Shown: positions 1 through 64,000 of the stretch, piece after piece
How positions within the stretch are numbered: the first letter of the stretch is position 1
Layout of the letters: every line of letters begins with the position of its first letter
Assembly (NCBI GenBank): GCA_028751875.1
Contig: CM054153.1
Coordinates: forward strand, 27,843,552-27,907,551
Direction: 5' to 3'
DNA length: 64,000 nucleotides
From: Rapana venosa
Lineage: Eukaryota; Mollusca; Gastropoda; Neogastropoda; Muricidae
Notes under the pieces: generated by a model
Database searches by the model: none
The model's input: only the letters and a program-made list of their open reading frames with translations
What the model was told of the DNA's origin: nothing
Position numbers and translations under genes: made by a program

Positions 1-74
1 TTTTCTCCGCCCCTTCACTACTTTCACTTCCATTACATGTTCCACATCCCTCGTCTAATATCGCTGATAGTGAA

Positions 75-245
75 CAGACACACACACACGACAAACCTGG
101 AGCATTTAGCGCACGTAAAAGAACCCACGATAACAAGAGAGTTGTCTCTGGCAAAATTCTGTAGAAAAAATCCCCCACTGATAGGGAAACAAATACACAT
201 GCAGACAGGAAAGGAGCAAATGGGTGGCGCTGCTCCTACAGCACA
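75..245 (+). repeat. SINE fragment, central and 3' body
   Basis: Contains the block AAAGAACCCACGATAAC followed by GTTGTCTCTGGCAAAATTC and ATGGGTGGCGCTG. I recognise these as the conserved body of a SINE family widespread in gastropod genomes (from memory, not a database hit). The same AAAGAACCCACGG block is present at 14730 and 29539. The tRNA-like head is absent. Confidence 0.6.
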
Positions 246-251
246 TACACA

Positions 252-415
252 CACACCCTTCCGATGAGACTATAAACTGAGGTCCCGTGTGCGAACGCAA
301 GCATATCTTGTGGACACGTTAAAACCTGTTCCGCGTTTCTGAGAAGTAGGCCATTGTGTGCCGGTGGTGGAACGGATGACAAAATTTACACAACTGCTTA
401 CACACGGTTTGAAAG
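252..415 (+). repeat. SINE fragment, same family as 60677-61022
   Basis: Matches the body of the full-length SINE at 60677-61022 almost in step: GATGAGACTATAAAC, then CCCGTGTGCGAACGCA, CACGTTAAA, GTAGGCCATTGTGTG, ACAGATGAC-like and GCTTACACAC blocks. It lacks the tRNA-like head and abuts the fragment before it, so either two insertions met here or one copy was rearranged. Confidence 0.65.
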
Positions 416-1318
416 ATGAACATAAAATGTTTGAGATTTTGAAAATTCGAGTGTCGGCTGGTGTATTACTTGGTTAAGTTGACATTTTCTAACAAGTTGT
501 CTTGAGCACTTGAGTTGCTATGTGGGCCAACATGATGGTGAATTAATAATAATGATAATAATAATTATGATAATAATAAATGGAATTTATAATGCGCTGT
601 ATCTTGCACAGACAAATGCATGCTTGCCGTCTGATTGACTACTTAATTATTTAAACATAACTGCATATCAGGCCATTGCAGTCGTTTTTTTCATAGGCCC
701 ATAGGTGCAGCCTAGGGGATGGGTGGTGGGGCATTTTTTTTTGATGTGCTGGCAAATACAATGGCAGTCGGATAAACTGCTGTCTGGTGACCACACATCA
801 AGGGCTTGTTTGCTGAAACACTGCATCAAACTGAATAGTGTGATAAATTTGGGTAATCAGCAACATGTAACTTCAGAAACATGGCCTACACCCTCTAGTT
901 ACCCCACACGCTCAATCCAGTAGGCCTGGCCTAGGCCTAATGCTCCGGTTGCAACAATGCAGCATGCCAGCATTGTGTGTTGTGTTCTCCCACAAGTTTT
1001 CTTCCTTCTTTGTCTGAACTTGGTTGGTTTGATTGTGGGCCTAATCGAGTCCCAACGGAGCTATCCGATTCAAGGACTGTACTATCAACGAACCATCACT
1101 GTATGAACTGGGATTTGATAAGCTTCATAGTTTGTAGATGAAATAAACTTTTATTTCTGATAAATAATACAGCTACCTTGCAAGCAATGACCGATGTCCG
1201 TACCATTTCACCAACCTCATTAGTTATTTGCTACGGGTTGACCTAGAATGTGTGCGTCACTCATGCACTCATAGCGATCCCAGCATGCACTTTGTCGATG
1301 TGCGAGTCATTGAGGATA

Positions 1319-1387
1319 ATGGCGGCCATGCTAAAATGTTGTTTTCTCCTTTGCACGATACTTTTGATTAGAAACCCACTACACTGA
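1319..1387 (+). promoter_or_regulatory. Upstream ORF with YY1-like ATGGCGGCC start
   Basis: A 22-codon ORF starts inside ATGGCGGCCATG and ends at TGA 1385-1387, before the possible donor at 1411. ATGGCGGC is the core of the YY1 element that often overlaps start sites of housekeeping genes. The CHD1 mRNA could therefore begin just upstream, and the ORF could reduce translation of the main frame. The transcription start itself cannot be seen in the sequence. Confidence 0.35.
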
Positions 1388-1410
1388 AGGCATATTTTCA
1401 TAGTTTACAG

Positions 1411-1654
1411 GTAAGTTTATTAATCTTCAGTAGTTATAGAAAGTAATGATGTAATGGGTTATTTGTGGGCGTGCTCAGCAGACAACCATTCGGGATTTTT
1501 TCCCCATCAAAATCGTGGTAAATCCTTTCGGAGGGCTAGTAAGTGTTATACGCCTTTCAATGAACGAGAATTTCATAGTTTTAGTACTGTATATGTATTT
1601 TTGAAGATATCAAGTCGTGTAAAATTTGTTGACCTTTACCTTTCGTCTTTTTAG
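1411..1654 (+). other. CHD1: Probable 5'UTR intron
   Basis: ACAG|GTAAGT at 1407-1416 is a near-perfect donor. TTTCGTCTTTTTAG at 1641-1654 is a strong acceptor with a good pyrimidine tract. Removing 1411-1654 joins the YY1-like leader to the exon that carries the start codon. Inferred from splice signals only. Confidence 0.5.
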
Positions 1655-1767
1655 GGATACTGTGACGTGGTTGGAAGTTCCGGGACACGTGATTTGCTGA
1701 AGAATTTTTTCATTGCCTTGTGCATTTGGTCCCGAGACGCCATGTTGTATAGTACGCATCGAGCAAG
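1655..1767 (+). other. CHD1: Probable 5'UTR part of the first coding exon
   Basis: Lies between the inferred acceptor at 1654 and the ATG at 1768. It has no in-frame extension of the CHD1 reading frame. TGACGTGG near 1661 resembles a CRE half-site. Confidence 0.45.
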
Positions 1768-55994
<54,227 letters not shown>

Positions 55995-56099
55995 GCAAGT
56001 TGATTTTGGCTTTATTCTCGTGTCACTTGTGTCTTAAGCCTCTCATTCAATGTTCTTATTACAGAAAACCTGTTTGCTTCGCACATGCACATACACACA

Positions 56100-56266
56100 T
56101 AATCAAGCTCTGTCTGTCTGTCTGTCTGTCTCCTTCTCTCCCTCCTTTTTTTTCTATCTCTTTCTGTGTCTGTCTCTGACTGACTGACTGTCTCGCTCTG
56201 TTTCTCACCGTCTCTTGTCTATTTCTCTCTTGCTCTCTCTCCCCCTCCCTCTCCTGTATGTGTGTA

Positions 56267-56329
<63 letters not shown>

Positions 56330-56358
56330 CCCTCTATAGAAATCTCTGTGTGGCTCTT

Positions 56359-56422
<64 letters not shown>

Positions 56423-56489
56423 TCTCTTCTCTCTCTCTCTCTCTCAGCTCTCTTTCTCTCTCTCTCTCTCTCAGCTCTCTTTCTCTCAG

Positions 56490-56566
<77 letters not shown>

Positions 56567-57012
56567 TTTCTCTCATATTTGTGTAAAGCCTTTAGAATAA
56601 GAGATATCTTGGTTTTTTTAAGTCATATTTTTTCTGATTTTTATTGTGGTGGTTGTGGTTATACAATAACATTTTGTTTTTTTGTGTTTACTTACTTTTC
56701 TCACTAAAATACTAAGCAGTTTGGCAACCCCCCTTCATGTATGGTCAATGGCCTTTTTGTGAATAAATCTTTCAAGTTCAAGTTCTCTCTCTCTCTCTCT
56801 TCTCTCTCATCTCTCTCTCTCTCTCTCTCTCTCCCCTTCTCCAGCTCTCTCTCTCTCTCTCTCTCTCTCCCCCCCTCCCCCCCCCCCCCCCTCTAGCCTC
56901 TGTCATTGTTAGTCTTCTCTCTCTCTCTCTCTCCCCTCTCTCCCCCCCCCTCCCCCCCCCCCCCCCCTCTAGCCTCTGTCATTGTTAGTCTCTCTCTCTC
57001 TCTCTCTCTCTC
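56100..57012. repeat. TC-rich microsatellite field with a ~76-bp tandem pair
   Basis: TCTG and long (TC)n tracts at 56110-56570 and 56783-57012. Within it CTCTAGCCTCTGTCATTG occurs twice, about 76 bases apart (near 56891 and 56968), each after a C run. Confidence 0.95.
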
Positions 57013-57109
57013 TTTTCCTCTCTGAAAGTATTGGAAACTCTTTCAGGACCCTTACTGTTTATCTTTAGTGTGCATCAATGTGGCTATATTTTGTGTGCGC
57101 ACATTTTAT

Positions 57110-57131
57110 TGGGGGGGGGGGGGGGGGGGGG
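57110..57131. repeat. Poly-G tract
   Basis: About 20 consecutive G, on the same strand as the nearby C runs; likely length-unstable or misassembled. Confidence 0.9.
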
Positions 57132-57731
57132 TATTCTGTCTTGTAAACGTGAACTTTTCATACTTTCTGTGCATGGGTGATTTTCCTTCAGTTTTAAATG
57201 GAATTCCGTATTGGTGAATTTTGGATTAATTTATTAATATTTAAAAATTATCAAAATGGACATTATTCTATTTAATGATGACAGTAAACTAAAGATACAT
57301 TTTTATTTGAAAAAATAAAGTTTGAATGTGTGGACAAAACAAACATGGAATAGCGGGGAAGTAATCGTTAAACTGGCACATGAGCAGGAAGGCTTGGGAA
57401 GTTATCGATCACCCAGGATTTTTTTTATATCTGAAAACAACAAAGCCTGGCAAAAGATGTGCATTAAATCCTGTGTAACAGACAAAAGCTTAGCTTGGAG
57501 GCTAGATTAACAAAGTAGCAACAAACAAGATGAGTGTTTTCGCTGCACTTGTGATAAAACTCATTTGCTGCCAAGCATTGGTGGACTTGACTTTGAAGTG
57601 GAAGTTAACTTTTAGCAACAGACATGGTGCCACCAAGATTTGGCACATTGTTAGCATCCAAGTTGCAATGAAACGGATACAAGGTAACAAAATTTGACGC
57701 GACCAGTGCCCAACACTCTAAACAAAATTAA

Positions 57732-58800
57732 CCCTTTGCTGGGCACAGCAAAATCATTTGTTCACTTCCTGCTGGGCAAGCAAAATGGAGGTGGATGGCC
57801 TCTGAGTGGGTGGGTGTATTTAACATGCAATAACTCCACAATGGTTTAATGGATTTTAATGAAATAAAAACAGCAAAATGCAGAAATGAATAAAGAAACT
57901 GCTATTTGCTATTGTGTGTTGTTGTTATTTTTTAAAAAAGAATTATAATGCAAAAAACACACAAGGTCATTGATCGGTTTGTATGGTCACAGTTAGTGGT
58001 TGCAATAGCTTTGGAATGCATGCATGGATTTTGATAAAATAAAAGTAAAACATTCAGAAACAATTACAGAAGAAAAGTTTTCAACCTATGTTGTGTTTTT
58101 AGTTTTTTTTTATGAATGATGCGCGAAAACATGAACATTCCGACAGTCGCCATTTTGTTTGCCAACAATCGCCGACGATCGCGATGCATGTTAACTTTAC
58201 ATGTTCGAGCCGCTACCATAACAAAAGTCCCAAATAGCAATCAATTCACAAAATATATCAAGTTGTGAACCATTGCCAAAACTCGAAATCCGCGATAATT
58301 TCCCCAATTCTATGAGCAGAATTCAAAACGCACATCGGCGAGTTAGATTTGACGATCGATTTACGTCTCGAACTTCGTTGTTGTCAAAGCCGTCTTTCTC
58401 GCTTCAATCAACAAGTCAGAAGCGCGCACACTACTCAGATCGCTTACATCGATATTTGAGCCTGGGATACACATCTCACAGCGTCATATTTGCGGCATGA
58501 AAGCCATAAAAACGATCGTACATGTCGGATTCGAGATAGCGTCCATCTTGGGAAAAAAAATTTCGATTTTTTTTCTTCCAAAACTTGCCACAAACACATT
58601 CCAACCGCCGCCATTTGCAATGTACATGCGGAGTCACGTGGGCAGTCTCGTTGCTTCTATTTTGACGAGATTTGAAGCGAGATTGGCGGGAATTTCGAAT
58701 GTATGAACGCACTGAAGTGACGGTCACGACGCCGGCCGTTTTTGGCCGTTGTGCCCAAGGATAGGTTCGGACGTTTTGGGACGCTATGCCCAGCAAAGGG
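57732..58800. mobile_element. piggyBac-like non-autonomous element, copy 2
   Basis: TTAA at 57728-57731 and 58801-58804; the same 18-bp ends as 33181-34240 and the same internal sequence in the same orientation, with a few substitutions and small indels. 1069 bp. Both copies keep a ~105-codon minus-strand frame near the right end, of no recognisable family and more likely a chance frame. Confidence 0.85.
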
Positions 58801-59499
58801 TTAAATGGGGACTTTATGCTTATCAAAATAGCTGACGTGATCAAGACGAGTTATCACTGTACTTTCGGTTTCCACTTGTGTGGACATTTTGTCTCAAGTG
58901 CTGGCATTCTTTTCCTGACTAAAAATGATACATATGCCATCCAGCTTTGAGAGATAGTTATGAACTTCATAGTTGTGGATTTTTTCCTTGATACTTTTAA
59001 AACTTGGGAATTAAAAATCAAAATTTTTTTAATGTACTTGAAATCATCAGACCAATACCAGTATAAACATAACAGAGTTTGACAGCAACTCTGATGTTAT
59101 GCCCCAAAGTATTGTATGTGAAGCTATCTCGCCTCTCACAACACATGGAAACATGCACACACAAAATTAATTTCACTATCTGTTTTAGTAGAAATTTGGA
59201 GATGCTTGGGATTTATTAATTTATGGCCAAATTAACCCTTTTTGTCCACATAAAACTGAGCAGTCTCATTCTCCACAGTCTCATTCTCCAGACCAAGTAA
59301 ATTTTGAGCGGTGACTGCTGTAAGAGTGTAAGGTCTGAAAAATAATCACGAAAATTTTGTTTCGCAGTCAATTGTTAAATTTGGTGTATATGTTGGAAAA
59401 TAATTTTAAAAGTATGTTCTACATGCAAGTGGAAAAAATCTGGTTAGTTCAGGCTGTGTCACCTCTACCATGACAACGCCCCTGCCCCCTCACACTCTG

Positions 59500-59765
59500 A
59501 CCTCAGATGATGTTTGTTTCGTGTGACCTAGTAGCGCTGCTTTCAATCAGCATAGACACACTTTCGTCATCAATCACGCTGCTATCAGCGTCAATTTCAG
59601 TTTCATCACTGTTATTGTCATCTGAATCCGGCTCCTACCTATCGGCAGACCCATCAGTGTCATCCACGAACAGTTGCTCATGAACCTTGGAAATGTTTCT
59701 TTGATTTGCCATGGTGTCTGCATCAAACACACTGTTGACACAGTTGGCACAGATAGAACCAAGAT
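59500..59765 (-). pseudogene. Possible decayed coding fragment, acidic, unknown
   Basis: On the minus strand an ATG at 59712-59710 opens MANQRNISKVHEQLFVDD, meets a stop at 59637-59635, and continues in frame with EPDSDDNNSDETEID and more Asp/Ser codons. Upstream in frame is CANCVNSVFDAD. Composition looks coding and resembles the acidic N-termini of some DNA-transposon proteins, but no family can be assigned. Confidence 0.3.
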
Positions 59766-59949
59766 TGATCTCCTTTCATATAAGAGAAAGTTAGGTTAAC
59801 CGAAACTATTCGCCCAAAGTAATGTTTGGGACACAGGTCCCTCGTTCTGTGGTCTCTTTGAAATCATGTGTAGTGGCACGTGCCTGTTTAAGAATCCATT
59901 GGATGATAAGATAAAGAGTGCTATTGCAATCATCTGTGAGTAGATTTGA

Positions 59950-60030
59950 ACACACACACACTCATTTGCCCGCATGCATGACATGCGGGCGCGCGCGCGC
60001 GCGCACACACGCACACACACACACACACAG
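59950..60030. repeat. CA and GCGC tracts
   Basis: CA tract, then (GC)n at about 59988-60004 and CA again; alternating purine-pyrimidine DNA. Confidence 0.85.
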
Positions 60031-60676
60031 AGAAAGCAATTATGTATTGCCATTCCATTCCATATTGTTTATAGCCCTACCAATCATGAAAGCCACATCA
60101 GGGCTGTCACCTCAATCAGTTTCAATCACTCCAGTAACTTGCACTTTAAATTCAAAACCAACACCTCCTAAAACCTTCAAATATCTAAAATAAACCCCAA
60201 AAAGCCCAAACAAAACACCCCCAAAAACAAAACAACATTACATGACACAATTTGGAAATCGTTTCATTCCTTAAGGCTAATAAACCAGGCTGTGCTGAGG
60301 ACGCCAGCCATTCCGCTTGATTTATCATCCCCAGATTACAAAAAAGGCTAACAACATTTATTACAAAGTACAAAAAATATACATAAAAAGTGCCACACGG
60401 GCAAATAACACTGCAGCATGGACATCCTGTGCCCATCCCAGTGTTTAACTCTTAAGCCATTGAAATCAGGTCATGGTTATTTTCAATTTTATTTTGCATT
60501 TCATCAGTGAAAAACTGAGAAAAACCCCCATCATGCTACCCTCAAGTCACTAGCATCGTTTTGCAAGTTTCTGGAGCCACAATTTTCACGAAATTCTTTC
60601 ATTTTAAGCCAGTCACAGTCATATTCCCTTCCCCCCTCAGCAGGATCGTTGTTTACACCACTGTCATAGTCATCAT

Positions 60677-61022
60677 TGGGGGCTGGATAGCCTAGTAGTT
60701 AGAACATTGTGCTCGCAATCTGATGACCCGGGTTCGAATCCCGTTGAAGGGGATATTTTCCCTGAAGTTAACGTCAGTGCAGACTCAACTCTCCCCAAAA
60801 GTCCTTCAGATGAGACTATAAACCGTGGCCCTGTGTGCAAACGCACACAGAACATTTTGCGCACACGTTAAATCACGCTCAGCCTTTTGGAAGAGTAGGC
60901 CATTGTGTGTCGTGGGAACAGATGACAGAATTTACAAAACCGCTTACACACATGGACTTGATGTAAAAAAGCATATAAGTGCTTATTCCATTATCCTCGA
61001 TATAAACGAAGAAAAAAAAAAA
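60677..61022 (+). mobile_element. tRNA-derived SINE, near full length
   Basis: The head has a pol III A box (TAGCCTAGTAG, 60688-60698) and B box (GGTTCGAATCC, 60731-60741). The body contains GATGAGACTATAAAC and GTAGGCCATTGTGTG, shared with the fragment at 252-415, and the element ends in an A-rich tail near 61022. The head cannot be a working tRNA gene: there is no intact acceptor stem after the T arm. Confidence 0.8.
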
Positions 61023-61544
61023 TCTTCAGCACTCGAATTGCTAATAAACACAGCATATTGATTCCACTCTGCAACACTTATCTTCTGTGCAGCTTCTAGT
61101 CCATTTCAGTCCGCATGAGTTCAGATTCTGCCGTTATTTTCACAGAAAATCCTCCAAAAGTTTGTTGTAGCAGTCGCCATCTTGATGCAGCTCCCTCCTA
61201 AAATCATCACTCGATGACATCTCCGTAAAATTGAAAAAAATCATCGCAAAAATCGATCAACTGAAGAGAAAATTGCTAATGGCAGCAGCTACACTACTGA
61301 GAGCTCACGGTGCATGTCTAAAGCGATAAGGGGTGTGAGACCATGGTGTATAAATAGCACAAAGAGAGACAATGGGTGTCCCCAGGTATCCGGCAGGCAC
61401 ACCTACCCGCGGCTTCGCAGATCAAGTAGTAAGCGGGCAGGTCAACCCGTCAATGGTAGTAGGAGAGTTAAATATCACTTCCTGGCTGCCAGAACAAAAG
61501 AACATCGGGCAAAATGTCATATAATAAAAACTGAACACTTTTTG

Positions 61545-61745
61545 GAAAGATTTGCTTGAAAAAAAGGCAGGAGAATGGACTGGGAAGGCAGAAAATAATC
61601 AAGAGAGATGATAGGTAAGGAGAAAGACAGAAACAAAGAGAGAAAGATAGAAAAGTGGAAATTTCTTGCCCAGGATTTCCAGAAGGTGAAGATGCTATTT
61701 ATACTGAAAGAGCCCCCAGCATTCCCACGGGGCCAATTATAATTT
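61545..61745 (-). repeat. Dispersed repeat, inverted partner of 37455-37655
   Basis: The reverse complement shows the same ordered blocks as 37455-37655. Both lie in CHD1 introns, in opposite orientation. Confidence 0.7.
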
Positions 61746-62949
61746 GTGTAGCAATCAGTGATAGAACATTGCAAATGTAATACTGCATGGACCAATCGCA
61801 CACACAAATTTCTTAATTAAAAGCTCACTGAAAACACTTTGAAAAGTCATTGAATTTTTATACTGAGAGGCCTTTGCTCTCAGTCCCACACAATTTGAGA
61901 CTTCCCACTCAGGATCACACATTAAAGAGATATTAGATATTTTTCACTTGTGATTGGTTTTCATTTCAGGTGAATGTCTAGCTTTTTAAGCTTCAGGGGC
62001 ATAGCCCCCAACCCCCACTTTTTAGAAGGGACTCACACCACTCCATTTTCCTTATCCATTATAATATTCCTTGTTTTTAATCTTAAAAAGGATGGTTGCT
62101 TTGGGTCACACCACTCCCTTGGCCTTATCCATTGTAATATTCCTTGGTTGCTTTGATGTGTTATTTATGTAGTGCACATTTTAGGTATCTGTTTAGCTAT
62201 AGCCTAAAACTTGTTTGTTGGTTCTGATTATTTTGTAAGGCCAAATCAGGTGCTGGCTATGGTTTGTAAAAAAAACCCAACAAAAAACAACACAAGACTT
62301 CAATTTTTGAAAAGGTTTTTGAAAATCACCCCTGAGATTGTTTATTGGGCTTTTAAAAAAAAAAGAAAAAACCCCATTGTGTTGTGCTTAGATGTGTATA
62401 ACTTACCATTTATTCCTTTTTACTTTTCATAGTTTTAGATGCACATTTACTTAATTAATTAAGACATGTTTCAAAAGTGCAGTGAACTCTTTATCCTGTA
62501 TGTCTCCATTACCTTGTGGTTGTGACAAGTCATGACATGAGCTTGCATCACACTGTCATTACATCTCTGCACATGTGTCTCTCCCCATTCTCCATCAATT
62601 ACCATTCAGTTAGTGTTATGGATTTTTGTTTAATTTTGCCATCTATTCATTGCTTTTCTTTGTCTGTAGTCCATAACTTACTGTATCTGTATCTTGAATC
62701 AGACAAAAAAGACAGCCACATTTTGTAATGAACTAACAACCACCAGGAAGAATTCTTACACAAGTGGTCTGCATCTTCACAAGCAGCAACACTATCTCCC
62801 GCAATCCGTTAAACAATGCCGTTTCTTTGGGCTGAAGCCACTCTCCACTTTAGTGTCTGCCTCTTGCTGTCCACTTTGTTAGGCAAAGGTCTTTACGGTT
62901 GCAGAACTACCCGAGATTTTGGCCACAATCTTTTCGTATGATCCCCTCA

Positions 62950-62967
62950 CCCCCCCCCCCCCCCCTG
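62950..62967. repeat. Poly-C tract
   Basis: C run followed by A/C-rich simple sequence to about 63000. Confidence 0.85.
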
Positions 62968-63818
62968 AAAAACAAAACAACCCCCCCAAAAAACCACCAA
63001 CCGATTTGATGGCATCCAGAATGTTTTTATTTCAGTCAAGCATGAAAAAGGGGGAAAAAAACCCCACTTGTCAGGTTTGACATGAGCGATTGCTGAGTTG
63101 TGCTGGACAGAACAGTGATGGGTGTTTTAGGAGTGAAACGGGGAAAAAAAAAGTGACATGCTCACTTCTTCCCCAAAACATGAATGACTAGATACACGTA
63201 CATTGTAATAAAAGATAAGGATGTAAAACTGAACAGTGGGAAACAAAAAAAGTAAACATAGAACAGGGTTGCCTGTTTTCTGTAATTTTTGTGGAGGAAG
63301 ATGTTTAACGGTGGAACTATGGTTGCAAGTTGAAAACTATGGTTTTTGTTCCATTAGAAATGCAGTTTTTCTTCTGAGAGACTTTAAAAGTTCGGCACAG
63401 CTGCGCTATGAATGGCCAGTCTCTTTTATGTGCACATTGGTGGCTGTCATGGAAGTGTTCACACATGAGAACGGGAAAACATAAGGCCAGCAGCCAAATT
63501 CATTCCTTATTTAACTAATTTAAGGAAATGACCACAGATTTTCTGCACAACGCACACAGAAACATAGCCAGTAACAGGGTGAAAAATATATTAATGTACC
63601 CAGTACTTATTGGGACTCTGTAATTTTTGCACAGCTTGACATGGTCAGTTCAGTTAGCTCTAAAATTTGCAGCTTTTGGTGGACTGTATCTGAAGATTCG
63701 GGCTACATTAAAAAAAAAAATGAATTGGGAGGAAAGGGGATGGACACTGCTTTTCAAGTCTGTATTACCACTTGGCCTGCATTTTCATGCAACACAAGAG
63801 AGCTGGCATCCCACAACA

Positions 63819-63944
<126 letters not shown>

Positions 63945-64000
63945 GTATTTGTGCGTGTGCACACTTGTGTGCACCCATAGATTGTTTCTCAATAATAATG

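Larger units (their letters stand above)
1..1318. other. Upstream non-coding region
   Basis: No coding exon is recognisable on either strand. The first 415 bases are two adjacent SINE fragments. 541-585 is an ATA-rich simple tract typical of SINE tails. The rest is AT-rich single-copy-looking DNA that should hold the distal promoter of CHD1. Confidence 0.5.

Noticed and set aside
56001..56003. TGA as the normal CHD1 stop
   Set aside because: A perfect GC-type donor precedes it and the conserved CHCT domain would be lost; kept only as an alternative isoform.
60677..60745. A functional tRNA gene
   Set aside because: A and B boxes are present but the acceptor stem is not closed, and the sequence runs on into SINE body shared with 252-415.
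63236..63484. 82-codon frame with CNFCGG as a zinc-finger gene
   Set aside because: One Cys pair only, no family match, no splice context; probably chance.

Overview
The window is animal nuclear DNA, most likely from a mollusc and probably a gastropod. The signs are GT-AG introns in an AT-rich background, abundant CA/TC microsatellites, and a tRNA-derived SINE family whose body (around AAAGAACCCACGGCAAC) I associate with gastropod genomes. The species cannot be named from the sequence.

One protein-coding gene fills almost the whole window on the + strand: CHD1, the chromodomain-helicase-DNA-binding remodeller of the SNF2 family. I joined 31 coding exons (1768-1776, then 31808-55994) into one open reading frame of 1552 codons. 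It covers the Ser-rich acidic N-terminus, two chromodomains, the two-lobed helicase motor, the CHD1 bridge region, and the SANT-SLIDE DNA-binding domain. The C-terminal CHD1 helical domain (CHCT) is not in the window. The last visible exon ends at a GC-type splice donor, so the gene very probably continues past position 64000.

Layout. 1-1318 is upstream DNA with SINE fragments. About 1319-1776 holds a probable 5'UTR, an upstream ORF and a three-codon first coding exon. 1777-31807 is intron 1 as assembled. It contains a 500-N gap (18349-18848) flanked by two nearly identical 14.3-kb blocks (4065-18324 and 18849-33180). This looks like two overlapping contig ends, or two haplotypes, scaffolded side by side and not a real duplication. 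The left block has a second copy of exons 2 and 3 broken by four one-base deletions; the right block has intact exons. 32914-55994 is the rest of the gene. 55995-64000 is a long terminal intron rich in TC repeats and mobile elements.

The most unusual content is in intron 1. Seven copies (fourteen with the assembly duplication) of a ~450-bp element share three conserved blocks, a stem-loop with a constant 14-nt loop and compensatory base changes, and an A-tract/T-tract hairpin at the 3' end. None was found elsewhere in the window. Four copies lie in an older, diverged ~3.9-kb tandem duplication. Two ~1.06-kb piggyBac-like non-autonomous elements with TTAA target sites lie in intron 3 and in the terminal intron, and the left assembly block stops matching exactly at the TTAA of the first.
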